The notes under the pieces: model-generated
The model's database searches: none
What the model saw: the letters and a program-made list of their open reading frames with translations, nothing else
What the model was told of the DNA's origin: nothing
Program-made: the position numbers and the translations under genes
From: Chamaecyparis obtusa
Lineage: Eukaryota; Streptophyta; Pinopsida; Cupressales; Cupressaceae
DNA length: 64,000 nt
Reading direction: 5' to 3'
Assembly: GCA_027943335.1 (NCBI GenBank)
Contig: BSBK01007031.1
Coordinates: 233,501-297,500, forward strand
In this document: piece by piece, positions 25,142 to 36,578 of the stretch
Position numbering within the stretch: the first letter of the stretch is position 1
Layout of the letters: each line of letters opens with the position of its first letter

Positions 25142-25764
25142 TCAAATTACCAGGAGACGATGTGTGAATTGTGTACCATCTTGAGTGCCATCAACATGAG
25201 ATGATGTTGTGCCTACACCTTGGGATGTAGATAATGGTGTGCCTTCAACATGAGATGATGTTGTGCCTACACCTTGGGATGTAGATAATGGTGTGCCTTC
25301 AACATGATACAATTGTGTACCTCCACTTTGGGATTTAGACAATGGTGTGCCTTCAACATGATACAAGGGTGTGCCCACACCTTCAAAAGTAGACAATGGT
25401 GTGCCTCCACCTTCAGAAGTAGACAATGGTATGCCTTCAACATGATACATTGGTGTGCCTCCAAAATTGGATGATGATGTCTCTTGAACTTGGGAACTCA
25501 TAGATGATGTCCCCACATCTTCATAATTCAATTGTCGTGTTGCATGCAAGTTTCTCATTCATTGTCTTTTTGTTTCCAATTCCAATTCTCTCTTACTTTG
25601 TATTGATTTTTCATGTTCCTCATCCAAAGAAAAATCTTTTTGTATGGCATCTAATTTTTTTTGTTCACGAAGTTGTCTCATTCTTTCCCTTTTCTTCTCT
25701 TTGTCTCTTTCATGCTCTTCCAGTGTTAAATTCTTTGCTCGTTTCCTTGGTATGCTGATGATTT
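25142..25764 (-). pseudogene. Element X gene B: basic coiled segment plus 18-residue repeats, function unknown
   Basis: On the minus strand a splice acceptor (TATGTAG, exon from 25764) opens a frame reading 'IPRKRAKNLTLEEHERDKEK', a strongly charged, probably helical segment of about 60 residues ending 'ELELETKRQ'. After one TGA the same frame continues from Met at 25558 for 138 codons. This part has tandem repeats of the form V-G-T-x-x-x-H-V-E-G-T-P-L-S-T-S-Q-G (18 residues, 54 bases; two copies at about 25196-25303 are nearly identical). It stops at 25142. Upstream exons were not found. I know no function; the charged segment could bind DNA or RNA. Confidence 0.5.
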
Positions 25765-26195
25765 CTACATATGAATTTATTACAATTTTAAAAATATAAT
25801 ATAAATGTAAAATAATAAGTCAAATTATAATATAAACCTCTTACAATATGACAAATTATAATATAAATTTATTACAATTATATCAAATTATGTATTGAAA
25901 AAATCTATATCATACCAATTATAAACCAAAACACTCTTTATTAACATTTGACATGTAAAAAAATAAAAAACTTACCTCAATCGATAAATTTCGGTGATAA
26001 TAATTGACTTTCACAATTTGATGTTCATTTTTAAACAAAAATATGGTGCAAATTGATAGAATATGCTTCTTTGTCACTATCAACACCATGAAAAGTGAAT
26101 ACTTGTCAGATAACATGCAAAACTCAGACAACATACAGAAAAAGTGGGCCTCTTTCACGAGATCCTTGGCAAAGAAGACCGTTTGTTTTAGTCTT
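25765..26195. other. AT-rich interval, likely intron or spacer of gene B
   Basis: Lies upstream of the gene B exon on the minus strand. An open stretch of 79 codons (25919-26158, minus) has no recognisable features and is not called. Confidence 0.35.
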
Positions 26196-26297
26196 GCATA
26201 GCGCGAGCATGCTATAGCGTGTGCATCCTATGAAAAACTAAAAAGTGTTATGCATACTCTTAAATAGGGTGTGCGCCCTATGCAAAACAAGAAAAAG

Positions 26298-26346
<49 letters not shown>

Positions 26347-26458
26347 GGTAGGAAGGTGGGAGAGACCATATGTGTGTGTGTGAGAGAGAGAGGAGGTGAA
26401 AGACAGTAAGAAGGGAAAATATAGAGGATAGGAAGGTGTAGAGAGAGAGAGTATGGGG

Positions 26459-26501
<43 letters not shown>

Positions 26502-26552
26502 CTCACTCACTCTGACTATTTCTCATCACTATTTAAATCTATCTTAAATAGG

Positions 26553-26576
26553 GTGCACGCCCTATAGGGCGTGCAC
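26553..26576. repeat. Perfect 24-base palindrome
   Basis: The 24 bases are their own reverse complement, with GTGCACGCCC on the left, TATA in the centre and GGGCGTGCAC on the right. It is part of the right subterminal region of element X. Confidence 0.97.
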
Positions 26577-26639
26577 ACTATTGAAATCTATGACTTTCAT
26601 AGGGCGCACGCCCTATGAAAGTCATAGATTTCAATAGTG
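26576..26639. repeat. Long perfect inverted repeat, 31-bp arms with 2-base loop
   Basis: The left arm 26576-26606 is the exact reverse complement of 26609-26639, with only CA (26607-26608) between. It also contains the CCCTAT/ATAGGG word. It could extrude a cruciform or form a hairpin RNA. Confidence 0.97.
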
Positions 26640-26665
26640 CGCTCACCATATAGGGCGCACGCGCT

Positions 26666-27486
26666 TTGTAATGCATTAGAATTTACCAATCCTAAGGCTT
26701 GGATTTTCCTCGAAGATCCAACCCAAAGGCTTGGATGATTGAAATAGGTCTGAGACATGTTTTCTAGCAGACATACAAAAAAATGACATCTTTTTTTGTG
26801 TGCTCCTCGTCAAGTTTACTCGTGGCTCAAGAACGTAAAAATCAAACAACGTGATATTGTAGATCTCTTTGTTAGCTATCTGAATTTTGATTATGTTAAG
26901 TTTTTCAACTCTAATTTCTTTTGTGTGTATGTCCATTTTTTGTAAAAAACTAACATGTAGTATTTTGGGCATAGATTTTGGCTCATTCATCAAATTTTGC
27001 AACAAGTTACATTTTTAGAAACTAGACTCCATTCTACACACTTTAAATTTTTATTTTTTTTATTTTTGATTAGTTTTAAATGATTTCTAGGGGGAGCACA
27101 CAAAAATTTCATGTTTTCAGGATGTGTGCACTTCGTAAATTCATCAAAAATTATACATTCATAAAAAAATTACCAAAAAATTCCAGGATAAACTACGTGG
27201 TGTTAGCTAACTTCTCACTGGAGCGATTAAAAAAATTCACAAAAAAAGTTAACATTTTAGGGGGAGCACACCAGATGCTATGTTATGTTTTTTCACAAAA
27301 AATAGGACCACTTTTTGTGCTCCCCCTTTTTGAGGGCCTTAATCTGCACCATTTTCAAAATAAGTTAGTAGTTTAGGAACTAGATTCAGAGTATTACAAC
27401 TCTTGTTTTTATCACATCTTAAAATTTTGAGTCTAACTATCTTCAGTTTCTTGTTGAAGTTCAGAGTTTACTGCTTTCAGGAAAAA
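26666..27486. other. Element X right-end unique region
   Basis: No gene. From about 27000 the sequence is colinear with 53540-53985, for example 'AAACTACGTGGTGTTAGCTA' against 'AAACTACATGGTGTTAGCTA', and 'GACTCTTGTT'-type words near the end. This marks it as a conserved, family-specific end region. Confidence 0.65.
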
Positions 27487-27536
27487 AGTGGCATCTTATA
27501 CCCCCTTTTTGGTCTCCCATCTTTGTGCACTTACCC
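27487..27536 (-). repeat. Element X right terminal inverted repeat
   Basis: The reverse complement starts GGGTAAGTGCACAAAGATGG and continues GAGACCAAAAAGG to GCCACTTTT, matching 15869-15910. ATAA follows at 27537-27540 and also precedes the left end at 15865-15868. Confidence 0.75.
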
Positions 27537-27905
27537 ATAAACAAATACATTCATGTGTATGAACAAATGGCAGTTAAGAATGGTGATACATAATGCATAC
27601 TAGTAGATATACATCCTTGATAACTGGTCTAGTTACTATTTTTAATAGAAGTAACATCTACACAACAGTAAAGAATCATTGTTATGACAAGATGATGTAC
27701 CTAGAAAAGATAGGGTTTGGAAATATATAAAATGAAGTATTGAATCCCACAACATCATATGATACAAAAATAACCCTCGTGGTATTTTTTAGAAACCATA
27801 GAAAAAGAAAAAGAAAGAGGTCACCATTTTTGTGTGTAAAGAGCGTGGAGCTTGATATAGAACACACAAGAGGGTGACTTTTTCATCATAATATCTATAG
27901 AAGCC
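27537..27905. other. Spacer, no gene seen
   Basis: AT-rich sequence between element X and the LINE fragment. Nothing recognisable. Confidence 0.4.
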
Positions 27906-29520
27906 ATGAAGAACAATAACAAAGATATCCTTTGGTCAGGCATTGAGGAGAAGAATCATCTTCTGCTTGTGGCTTGGGAAAGTGTTTGCAAACCTAAAAG
28001 TTTGGGAGGATTGAGTATCAGATGTATTAGCACTTTCAATAAGGCCTTGCTGACAAAAAAAATATGGAGAATATTTGGTGATACCGGGGAATGGAATCGG
28101 ATATGGAAAATTAAATACCTAAATCGCTGCTCCTCTTTGGCTGATCTTATCAATTATGTTATTATCTATAATGGGTCTCATAGGTGGAATAATATTCAAA
28201 AGGTTAGGGAGATTGTTGCCCATGGTTTTAGGTGGAAATTGGGAAATGGTAGAAGCATCCATTTTTGGGAAGATAAACGGATCTTGGAATAACCACTATC
28301 TATCTTTACGAATTTCACTCCTTTTGTGGAACTTTGTAAGGAGGTCATTGGGACTTGGGTAGGTGAGTACTATTAGGGATAGCATTGGGTTCTCCTATCG
28401 GCCTTTGATCCTTCTTTGGGTCCCTTGCAGACTATGCTCAATGCCTGGGTGGTAAAGGATGATTCTCAAGACTCAATTATTTGGGCTAGAACTCCTAGAG
28501 GAAATTTCTCTATTTCCTCGGTTGTTTCCCTCATAACTAATTCCTTTGATGTGGCTCCCTTCTAGGCTAACTCCCGGGTGAAGTTTCTCATTCCTAAAAT
28601 TAACATTTTTTACTAGATTTTCTTGCAAAATAAAATCTTAACTACTAACAATATTTGTAAGAGAGGCCTATCCCAAATAGATGTTATTTTTTTCAGGAGG
28701 TGGAGGATAATTCCCCTATATTTTATTGCATTGTTCCTTTTCTTAAAAGGTCTTGTCTCATATATTATAGAACTAGAATCTTTGTTGGGTTCACCCTTGC
28801 TCTATCCAAGGTTTTTTCTCCCAATGGAGTTTTCCCTTCTCTAATATGACTCTCAAACCTCTCTAGAAGATCAATGTTGATCCCCATCTGATATGGGGGC
28901 TTTGGAAGGAAAGAAATAAAAGGATTTTTTTGGGACAAAGAATCCCCATATTAGGTTGTTGTAGAGAAAATTATAAGGGCCATTTGTGAAAATGTCAATC
29001 TCTTTCAGAAGGAGATTACATATAATATTATTGTTCAGTGCAGGGATTTGGAACTCATAATTGCTATAGAATGGAACTTAACTATTGATATTACTAGAGA
29101 AGGCCTAACCTGGTCTTTTCCTCTAGAAGAATGGATAAAAATTAATTTTGATCGGGTGTCCAAAGGTAGTTTGGGGTCTGCTGGGTGTGGGGGAGTGTTG
29201 AGAGATGAGAATGACAATGTTATTTCGACAGTGGTGCTTCCCTTGGGATCCCAAACCAACCACCTAGTAGAAGCCATGGGTGCCTATCAAAATCTTCTAG
29301 TTGAGCATCTAAAATGCAAAAACATTTGGATCAAAGGGGATTCTATTAATATAATTAAATGTTTTAAAGGGGAGCACAAAACATCTTGGTCTATAAATTA
29401 GATTATCCAAGCTTCGAAGAACAATATAAAAAATTTTGACAAATATTTTATAGTTCACTCCTATAGGGAGACCAGTAGGGTGGTGGATAGTTTTTCCAAC
29501 TTCGATGTTCAAATCCATAA
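27906..29520 (+). pseudogene. LINE (L1-type) ORF2 C-terminal remnant: RT thumb, zf-RVT, RNase H
   Basis: It opens with 'DILWSGIEEKNHLLLVAWES' and 'CKPKSLGGLSIRC..FNKALL', the segment just after RT in plant LINEs. 'KFLIPKINIFY', then 'IFLQNKILTTNNICKRGLS' near 28581-28675 is the zinc-ribbon-type (zf-RVT) region. From 29125, 'EEWIKINFDRVSKGSLGSAG' and 'CGGVLRDENDN' is the plant LINE RNase H, with the first Asp kept. Frames shift several times. RT itself and the endonuclease are absent, as in a 5'-truncated insertion. No clear poly(A) end or target duplication was found. Confidence 0.85.
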
Positions 29521-29841
29521 TTAAAAAAATATGAGATGGAGAAAATAATTTGGAAAGTAATATTATCTCTCTCCTAAGATTTGATAAAGTTAATAGAAAG
29601 GTGGTAAAGATTCTGTATAATGATGGAAATATCACACAATAATCTCAGTTCAATCAATGTTAAGTGTGGGAGTAGTCTAGTGGAGTAGAAGTTCATAATT
29701 AATAGTTACGATCCTCATACAGATTATGGGAATTGCTTTCTATTACCTTGCTTCTCTCTGGAATTGTCTTCGCCATATTTTCTTTGAGTCATAGTTGGGA
29801 GAGTTATATCACTCTGAAGATGAGGGGAGATTTGAAGTGCG
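29521..29841 (+). other. Interval between LINE remnant and next ORF
   Basis: Probably the decayed end of the LINE RNase H or its 3' region. No clear boundary was found. Confidence 0.35.
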
Positions 29842-31551
29842 TTGAGACTTTCTAAAGAAAAACTTATCCTATATCTAGAGAAGTTGCATGGATATGACAT
29901 GAAGGTCACAAGGATTTTTTTCCAAGGCTGGAACAATGACATTGTGGTTCTCTTTGGTAAGGATTTTTCTATCAATGAGAAGTTAATTTTTTATGCTATT
30001 GGTCTTCCTATGTCTAGTAAGAAATTTTTTGGGGATAGGAAGGTGTGTGAGGATGTAGTTATTAATCTCCCTAAATATGATGAATAACAAGAAGCTTTGG
30101 TTAAAGGGGTCAATACCTATTTCAAACCCAAGAAAATTAAGCCTATTTGGAGAGAAGTGCTTGTTCTGATAATGGAGTATTTTATGGTGGATGATAGATA
30201 CACTAGGGCTCATGATTACCATATTTTTCTATTGAATCACTTTCAACATAATATTTTGGTTTCATTCCCTTTCTATCTCCTTTCTTTCCTAAGTGAGTAT
30301 TTCCAAACATAAGAGCAATCCCAACCACCAAGTCCTTCATCAAGGTTTAATTTTGTTGATTTATAAATATTGCAACGAGAGGGTTTCTAAACCCCTAAGA
30401 AACATATCCATTCTATTTTTGAGAAGGATAAGGAAATCCCTGAGAGATTTGAGAAGGGATGGGAAACTGAATTAAAGGAGTATGGTGAGTCACAAGATGT
30501 AAAAAATAAGCCCTCTGTTTGGAAAAAACTTGTTGGAACCCCTATCAAGGAGTTCAAAGGGAATAGAGGTACGGAGATAGAAGATAGCAATGAAGAGACT
30601 AATCCCCTATTTTTATCTTCTGCCAAAAAGAAACATGATAATTTGAAAGAGGTTAACCTGAAGATTGGCTCTTCTATTGGGAGTAATAAGAAAAAAGAGG
30701 TGGTTTTGTTTGAGCCTCATTCTGGAGGGAAGAAGAGGAAAATTGTTACTAAGAAGATGAAAGGGGAGACTAGCATGCAAGGTCCTTCTTAGGAGGGCAT
30801 TCTCATTTTCACCAACACTACTTTTGGTGAAAAGGATATTTGTGTCATTGTTTCCCCTAATCCTAGCTTTTGCAAAGCTTTTGAGAAGTTTATGCCTCCT
30901 ACTAGAAAGGAAGAGGACAAGGTTGTGGGAGATAAGGATAAAAAGGATTATTAGGATTTCACTCAACTAGATGATCACAAAAAGGATGAGGCCATTAATG
31001 TTCTTGACATGGAAAAAAATGATGCCCTAAAATTCTATAGACTAGTTAATTGGGATTTTCATGAAATCAAAGAGATCAAGTTGAATCAAAGGGCCTTTAC
31101 CAGTAAATTACAGTTTCTAGAAGCACTTAGGGTTGATAAAGACAACACTTTCTCTAAAAATGTTAAGGATCTAAATAATGTTGAAGCTTTGGCCACCTAG
31201 TATGATAATAAATTTGAAGATGTTAATGCAAGAATAATTAAGCTAGAGGAAATAGTGAATAAAACTGGGGAACAAAGTTATCATATCATTAAAGCCTCCA
31301 ACTAGCATCTGAAGATTCTTCTTAACAAGATGGAAAAAATTAATCAGGAGAAGGTTATGATTGAGATAGATGGTGAGAAGATTGTGAGTCTCCTCATTGA
31401 GGAGACTTTTGGCCCTAGGAAGAGGACTCATGAAAGTACCAGGAAGAAAGAACTCAATACTAAGAAAGATATTGAAGACCTTAAGAGTGTTTTTGTCAAT
31501 CCAGATCATCTAGAAGTGGAATCTTTTGAGCTTCTCAAGAACTTTGTTTAA
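29842..31551 (+). pseudogene. Broken ORF of about 570 codons, same N-terminal domain as 11330-13868
   Basis: The N-terminal part reads 'LEKLHGYDMKVTRIFFQGWN', 'INEKLIFYAIGLPMSSKKFF' and 'KPIWREVLVLIMEYFMVD'. This pattern is shared with the ORF at 11330-13868. A Lys/Glu-rich middle follows (about 30430-30960). The C-terminal part, 31009-31551, is predicted to be helical and charged, and ends at TAA 31549-31551. Stops or shifts are at about 30088, 30310, 30790, 30952, 31198 and 31303. No catalytic motif was seen. The 3' flank carries a T-rich stretch and a GGGTTTCGGGTCCCTTCAAAA end, which resembles a retroposon tail. Confidence 0.5.
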
Positions 31552-31745
31552 TTTTTCTCTTCTGGTTTTTGTGTCTTTTTTTCCATCTATTGGCTTTTTC
31601 TCTTGTGTTGGCTTTATCTGTCTCTATCAATGTTGTTTCTGGTTGATTTTTTTTCTTAGTCTAGTTTGTTGCTACTCTTTAACATCTTATCTATTGTAAT
31701 GGAATTGTAAAGGGTTTCGGGTCCCTTCAAAACTTGATTTTCACT
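31552..31745 (+). other. T-rich 3' region ending GGGTTTCGGGTCCCTTCAAAA
   Basis: A pyrimidine-rich stretch follows the ORF stop. It then has TTGTAATGGAATTGTAAA and the GC-rich word GGGTTTCGGGTCCC (31714-31727) before AAAAC. It looks like the 3' end of a non-LTR element, which would make the preceding ORF part of that element. This is an inference. Confidence 0.35.
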
Positions 31746-33358
31746 TAATCAAAACAATAACATAGATATGAGGTCATGCCTTATGAGCAGACCTTAAATC
31801 ATAAGAAACATAATATGCAACAAATTGAAGTTGCCACCTACAAATATTGGGTGTAAACTCAAGAGGTTTCTTACATGGATAGAGTTTCCAGTATCAAATT
31901 CAATAGAGAAGAATGAATTTCTTCCTTATTTTTGCATAAAAAGAATTATGATCATAAAAATACAAGAAAGTATCATGCATGTCAATTTTTCTTGCAAAGA
32001 GAAGGGCTTGAGGGCATGGTTTCTTTACAAATAAAGACATACCTATTATAATGGATGAGTTTTATGAAAGAGCTTCTATAAAACCTTAGAGAGCCATCAA
32101 ATCCCATCTAAAAAACTAGAGCCCTCGACTTCCTCATTGCAGCATAGAAGAGAAATTGTTAAAATGGAGAAACCAAATGAAAAGCCAATAGATATAACCC
32201 TATGGAATCATCGAGTTCGACACAGAATCTACAAAAAAATCTTCTCAAATTCTATAGAAGCCTTCAAAAACCCTCATGGCGGTAGAGCAGAGGAGAGAAA
32301 ATTGAGAAAAATGAAAAATGTTTCTTGTTTAGGGTTCCAAACCGTAAGTCTACTTTGAGAGCCATTTTAATGCCTTATTTTGATTAAATTTTCTTCCATC
32401 TATACCCCCATGGGTATGATGTGGAATTTTAGAAGATTTGCAAGTGAAAAGTTTTATCACTAGGTTTTATTATGTTTTCATATTTTTATGTGAAAAACTT
32501 TATTTTATTAAAATGATAATTTTTATATCATTTTATTAATATAGTTTGAAATTGCGAAAATATGGAAAAATAGACTTTAAAAGTAATAATAGATTTTTTT
32601 ATACCATATATTAATAATTATTAAATAATTTCTAATTATCACTTAAATTTTTTTTATTATATTAATAATATTATTAAGTGATTTTGAAATTGTTGCTTAA
32701 TGAATATTATTAATATAATCAATATTTATTAAAATAATAAGTAATAAATTATTTAATAATTATTAATTGTGGTGCAAATACATATTTATTTTTAGTTATA
32801 AAAAGTTCAGAGAGATATTATTGCCAAGTTATGACAAAATGCTACTAAAGTCATAAAGATAAGTTTGAAGTTATGAGGGTACCTTGTTGTTCAAGATCTC
32901 TTTATGAGCTTTTTGAGGGAATTAGATGCATTTATGGAGAGTCATTATGGCAGAACTGATAAGGGTTGCCCATTTCGTCACCTTTTTGAGCCTTTTGAGT
33001 TGTTTGAGGGGATCAAGATTTGACCTCTTTACTGCATCTGACCAAGGAGTTATTACCTTCATTTATTATGCAAATATCCTTAGAGGGGGATAAATATGGG
33101 TAGAATACTTTAGTTTTAAGGAGTTCTTTCATTTTCACTTGTGCATATTATAGTTTTTATGGGTTCTTTGGTAGAAGTGAAGGGTTTTGCAACCTATTTT
33201 TAGAGAGACATAGTATTGTAACACCATTTTTAGCAGTGATAAATAGTTTATGTCTTCCCATTTCTTCTAGTTTTGTGTTCTCAGTGTTGATGCAATTTCT
33301 TCTAATGTTTATTTGTCCTTAGAACTTTATTTTCAAATTGGTTCCTTTATGCAAGGTT
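31746..33358. other. AT-rich interval with no gene seen
   Basis: The part 32400-32770 is almost pure A and T. An open stretch at 32137-32358 ends next to a donor-like CCGTAAGT, but there is no partner exon or known domain. The interval ends at the 5' LTR of Copia-2 and continues, before that insertion, at 52037. Confidence 0.45.
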
Positions 33359-34847
33359 TGATGATCTACAACTGATTGAATAACATGATGAACTGAAGAG
33401 ACAATGATTAGAGATCACTGAGCTATTAAAGTGATATGTAAGATGATTAAATCAATCAATATGTTGTCATTGATGTCAACTAGTTTTGACTATACTTGTC
33501 ATGCTAGTTACAAACATCTGAACATCTGTAGAAGGAAGAAATGGTGAAGAAATGAGATATCTACATAAGGAAAAGATGGATATTTCAGATATGGATAAGG
33601 TATACATTGGGTAAGTTATTGATGAGTCTATGGTATTATGTTGTTGACTTGAGCATGTTGCATTATTATATTATGAAGAATAGATCAGAATTGAACAAGT
33701 TAATGTGGTCGGTAATAGAATATTTTTGTATACACTGAGTCAATCTTGTGTATACCAAGTGACAGTAATAACTAAGTTAGTTATCACCGACACATTCAAT
33801 ATTAACCGAGTATGGATGAAAACATTAAATATTATAACAACCGACTGAAATTGATGAGATGGCAATTGCTTATGATTTTGAGGTAAGAGATGAAGTTTGT
33901 TATAAGATCCATTGCTGACAAAATTTAGAGATGATCGAAGGGAAGAGATTGAAATGTGTTATTGACACATCTGTCGAGGAAGCTTGAAGTGGCAAAATCT
34001 AATGGCTGATATGAAAATAGTTTACACATCTATTTAAGAGACATGGGATTCATTGTTGATAAATGCTAGATGAATAGAGATTGCAGAAGATTTTGCGTGA
34101 AGACCTTTTTTTTTCATACCTGATCAAATTGGTTACAGACAGAACTGAGTTGAATTGTAGGCATAACCGAGCGTAAGAGATATATACAACTAGTGAAGTA
34201 AGTTTGAGGATATGATGAAGTAAATTAAGTATTGATCAGATGACTTATTTTGAGCTTAGCATAGATCTGAATACTTGAAAATTGAGTTGTATTTGAATCA
34301 GATCACTACTGTATCAGTTTAACCATTGTTACAACAAAATCTCTTAATCGATTGGACTTAACAGTCTTTTTGTATTTCAATATGACATTCAGGGAATGTT
34401 AATTATTTTCTTGTTGACCCCATAGTGAATGTTGGTCAAGAGTTAATTGTTAGTGATAAATCCTCTAACCAGGTCACACCTAATAGTGTGCATTGTAACC
34501 TTTAACATAGTTGGCTCCTAACCGAGCTCACTTCAGAAGAGTGAAATATTTTGGGTTACTAGTCCTAGGTGGTTTTTCCCTTAGCAGGTTTTCCACGTTA
34601 AATATTTATGTTGTGTTATTTGTTATGATTATTTTGCTATCATACTTTACATATTGCATATTTGATTAATTGATAAAGATAGTTTTGGAAATTACTGGTA
34701 TTCGGTAAATGAACAGAAAGATAGTTATCTTATCTTATCTTATAGAGTTGATTATTTTGTTTAAATTTTTTGAAAAAGTACATTTGAGACTTTGGGACTA
34801 TAAGATAACTGACTTAACTCATTTACCCCCCTCTCAATTATCTAACA
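33359..34847 (+). repeat. 5' LTR of Copia-2 (1489 bp)
   Basis: It starts TGATGATCTACAACTGATTG and ends TCTAACA. It pairs with the LTR at 50524-52036 and is more distantly related to the Copia-1 LTR at 4842-6352. Confidence 0.93.
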
Positions 34848-34849
34848 AT

Positions 34850-34861
34850 TTGTATCAGAGC
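34850..34861 (+). promoter_or_regulatory. Primer binding site of Copia-2
   Basis: TTGTATCAGAGC, one change from the initiator tRNA-Met type site TGGTATCAGAGC, two bases after the LTR end. Confidence 0.85.
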
Positions 34862-34912
34862 ATATTGGTTGCTTGGAGGAAAGTTTCAAGGACTTGAGCT
34901 AAAGATCATAAG

Positions 34913-35900
34913 ATGTATAAAAGGGAGGTGCCTAAGCTGAACACAGATAACTTCTCAACATGGAAAAGTAGGATGCGGCTCAACATTTTTGGAATTGGAG
35001 AATCTTCTCTTTAACTCCTAGACAACAGTTACATACAACTGACTATTGGACCTTTGACAGTTGATCAGCTGAGAGATAGACATGAACACATCATAACAAT
35101 GATAGAGATAGCTACTGCCCTATCTGATGCAAAATTTGAGGATATCAAAACATGTAATACAATGAAAGAAATGTGGGACAAGATTGCACTAGTTCATGGA
35201 GGAGATGTGAATGTAATGAGAGCCAGAGCTAAAAGCCTTAGAGGAAGATTTGATGATATGAAGATGAAAGAAGGTGAAAACATCACACAGTGCTCTAATC
35301 AAATCAAGGAGGTGGTCAATGCTATCCGAGGAGAAGGAGGTGTTATTGATGAAGAAACTATTGTGAGTAAAATTCTTAGAACCTTACTGCCTATCTATGC
35401 TATTAGAATCTCTTCTATTCATGAAATGAGATCTGCACCGAATATTGTTCTTACACTTGATAGCCTAATTGGTAAATTGACTACTTTTGAGATGAAATCT
35501 ATGATAACATTATTGTACCAAGTGTTGAGTCTACATTTATGTCATCCTTGAAGATTGGTAAGTCTAGTAGTAAACATAACATAAGAAATGAAAGTGACAG
35601 TGACAGTGAAGATGGACTTGATGAACTTGAAGCACTTATGGCTAGGAGACTTCAGAAACGTAAAGGAAGATATAAGGGAAAGTTACCTTTAGCATGTTTT
35701 AATTGTAAAGAGATTGGCCATATTGATGCTAGATTTCCTAATAGGAAAGATGAAGATAAAGACAATGACTAAATTGGTGATAGAAATTTGATAGAAGAGA
35801 TAACTGAGATAACAGAGGAAACTAACAGTATGATAGAAGAAACAACCGAGACTACAAAGACAATGAGAAGAAGGCATGTTACCTTGTTGGAGATGATGAT
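34913..35900 (+). pseudogene. gag: Copia-2 gag (broken, zinc knuckle damaged)
   Basis: The start ATG 34913 opens 'MYKREVPKLNTDNFSTWKSR'. One stop (TAA 35012-35014) lies in the same frame, then 35015-35485 is open ('WDKIALVHGGDVNVMRARAK', 'VSKILRTLLPIYAIRISSIH'). A frameshift near 35490 is followed by the acidic part and the knuckle CFNCKEIGHIDARF near 35698-35739, whose last Cys is Phe. Beyond that, the sequence is readable only in shifted frames. Confidence 0.88.
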
Positions 35901-36578
35901 GTTGATACTGACATTGACATTGATGAAGATGTTGAAGTGGTATTTGTTGCAATGAAAGATGATTCAGAAGAAGAAGAAAGGTATGTAGAAACAACACTTA
36001 TATCTAAAGTTAGCAAGAATGAAACATGTATTATTGATAGTGGTTGTACACATCATATGACTAGTGATGAGGACAATTTGAGTATCTTGAACACTATATG
36101 GAGGATCTGTTAAAATGGGGAATGATACACCTTGTCTAGTGAAAGGAAACGGATCTATCTTTTGGAACAATAAGATTAGATGTGAGAATGCATATTGGGT
36201 GAAAGGACTTAACTATAATTTGTTGACTATAGAACAGTTGAATAATTCAGGTCACTGAGTTGCATTTGAAAGTAGAAAGGTGAAGATCTATGATGAAACT
36301 AAAAAGTTGGTTGGTACTGGTGAACAATCCAAAGGTAACTATTTTATCTTGATAATGCTTAAAATTCTTGTATTTTAGCTAGAAATGAAGATGTGTGGTT
36401 GTGGCATAAGAGACTATGTCATGTGAATTTTGATAACATGGTTAAGATCAATAAGAAGAGAAGAGTTAGAGGTTTATCAAGTCTAACCAAACCTGACCAT
36501 GTCATGTGAAATCAATGTCAGAAAGGGAAAATGACTAAATCTAGTTTTAAAAGAAAAGACTATTAATCTAAAGGTATT
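35901..36578 (+). pseudogene. Copia-2 protease and GAG-pre-integrase region (broken)
   Basis: The protease active site reads 'CIIDSGCTHHMTSDED' at about 36027-36074 (Asp codon 36036-36038). A frameshift follows at once. 'VWLWHKRLCHVNFDNM' near 36392-36440 is the GAG-pre-integrase motif, with the zinc-binding His residues. Pieces of the integrase zinc finger end in 'NQCQKGKMTKSSFK'. Confidence 0.83.

Larger units (their letters stand above)
26200..26665. repeat. Element X right subterminal palindromes and GA tracts
   Basis: Repeated units of the type GTGCGCCCTATAGGGCGCAC occur at about 26211-26232, 26267-26282, 26553-26576, 26597-26616 and 26638-26663. They flank (AG)n at 26303-26341 and (GA)n at 26463-26499, with a short (TG)n between. 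The units match those at the left end (15951-16115). Confidence 0.8.
15869..27536. mobile_element. Element X: 11.7 kb candidate DNA transposon with GGGTA termini
   Basis: The left end (GGGTATATGCACAAAGATGG, then GGGACCAAAAAGGTGCCACT) is matched in inverted orientation by the right end ending at 27536 (reverse complement GGGTAAGTGCACAAAGATGG, then GAGACCAAAAAGG). The four bases just outside both ends are ATAA, a possible 4-bp target duplication. Both ends carry palindromes built on CCCTATAGGG. Inside are a multi-exon gene on the + strand, a NOG1 fragment, 15 tandem 357-bp repeats, an unidentified open frame and a repeat-rich minus-strand gene. No transposase was recognised, so the superfamily is open. 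CACTA is excluded by the terminal bases. A composite of unrelated repeats remains possible. Confidence 0.6.

Noticed and set aside
26228..26510. Minus-strand Ser-Leu frames of about 90 codons
   Set aside because: Translation of the (GA)n tracts.
15869..27536. Assignment of element X to CACTA, MULE or Helitron
   Set aside because: Ends do not read CACTA, flanks show no 9-bp duplication, and Helitrons lack inverted ends. The superfamily is left open.
32137..32358. Possible host exon with donor CCGTAAGT
   Set aside because: No acceptor partner, domain or second exon was recognised.
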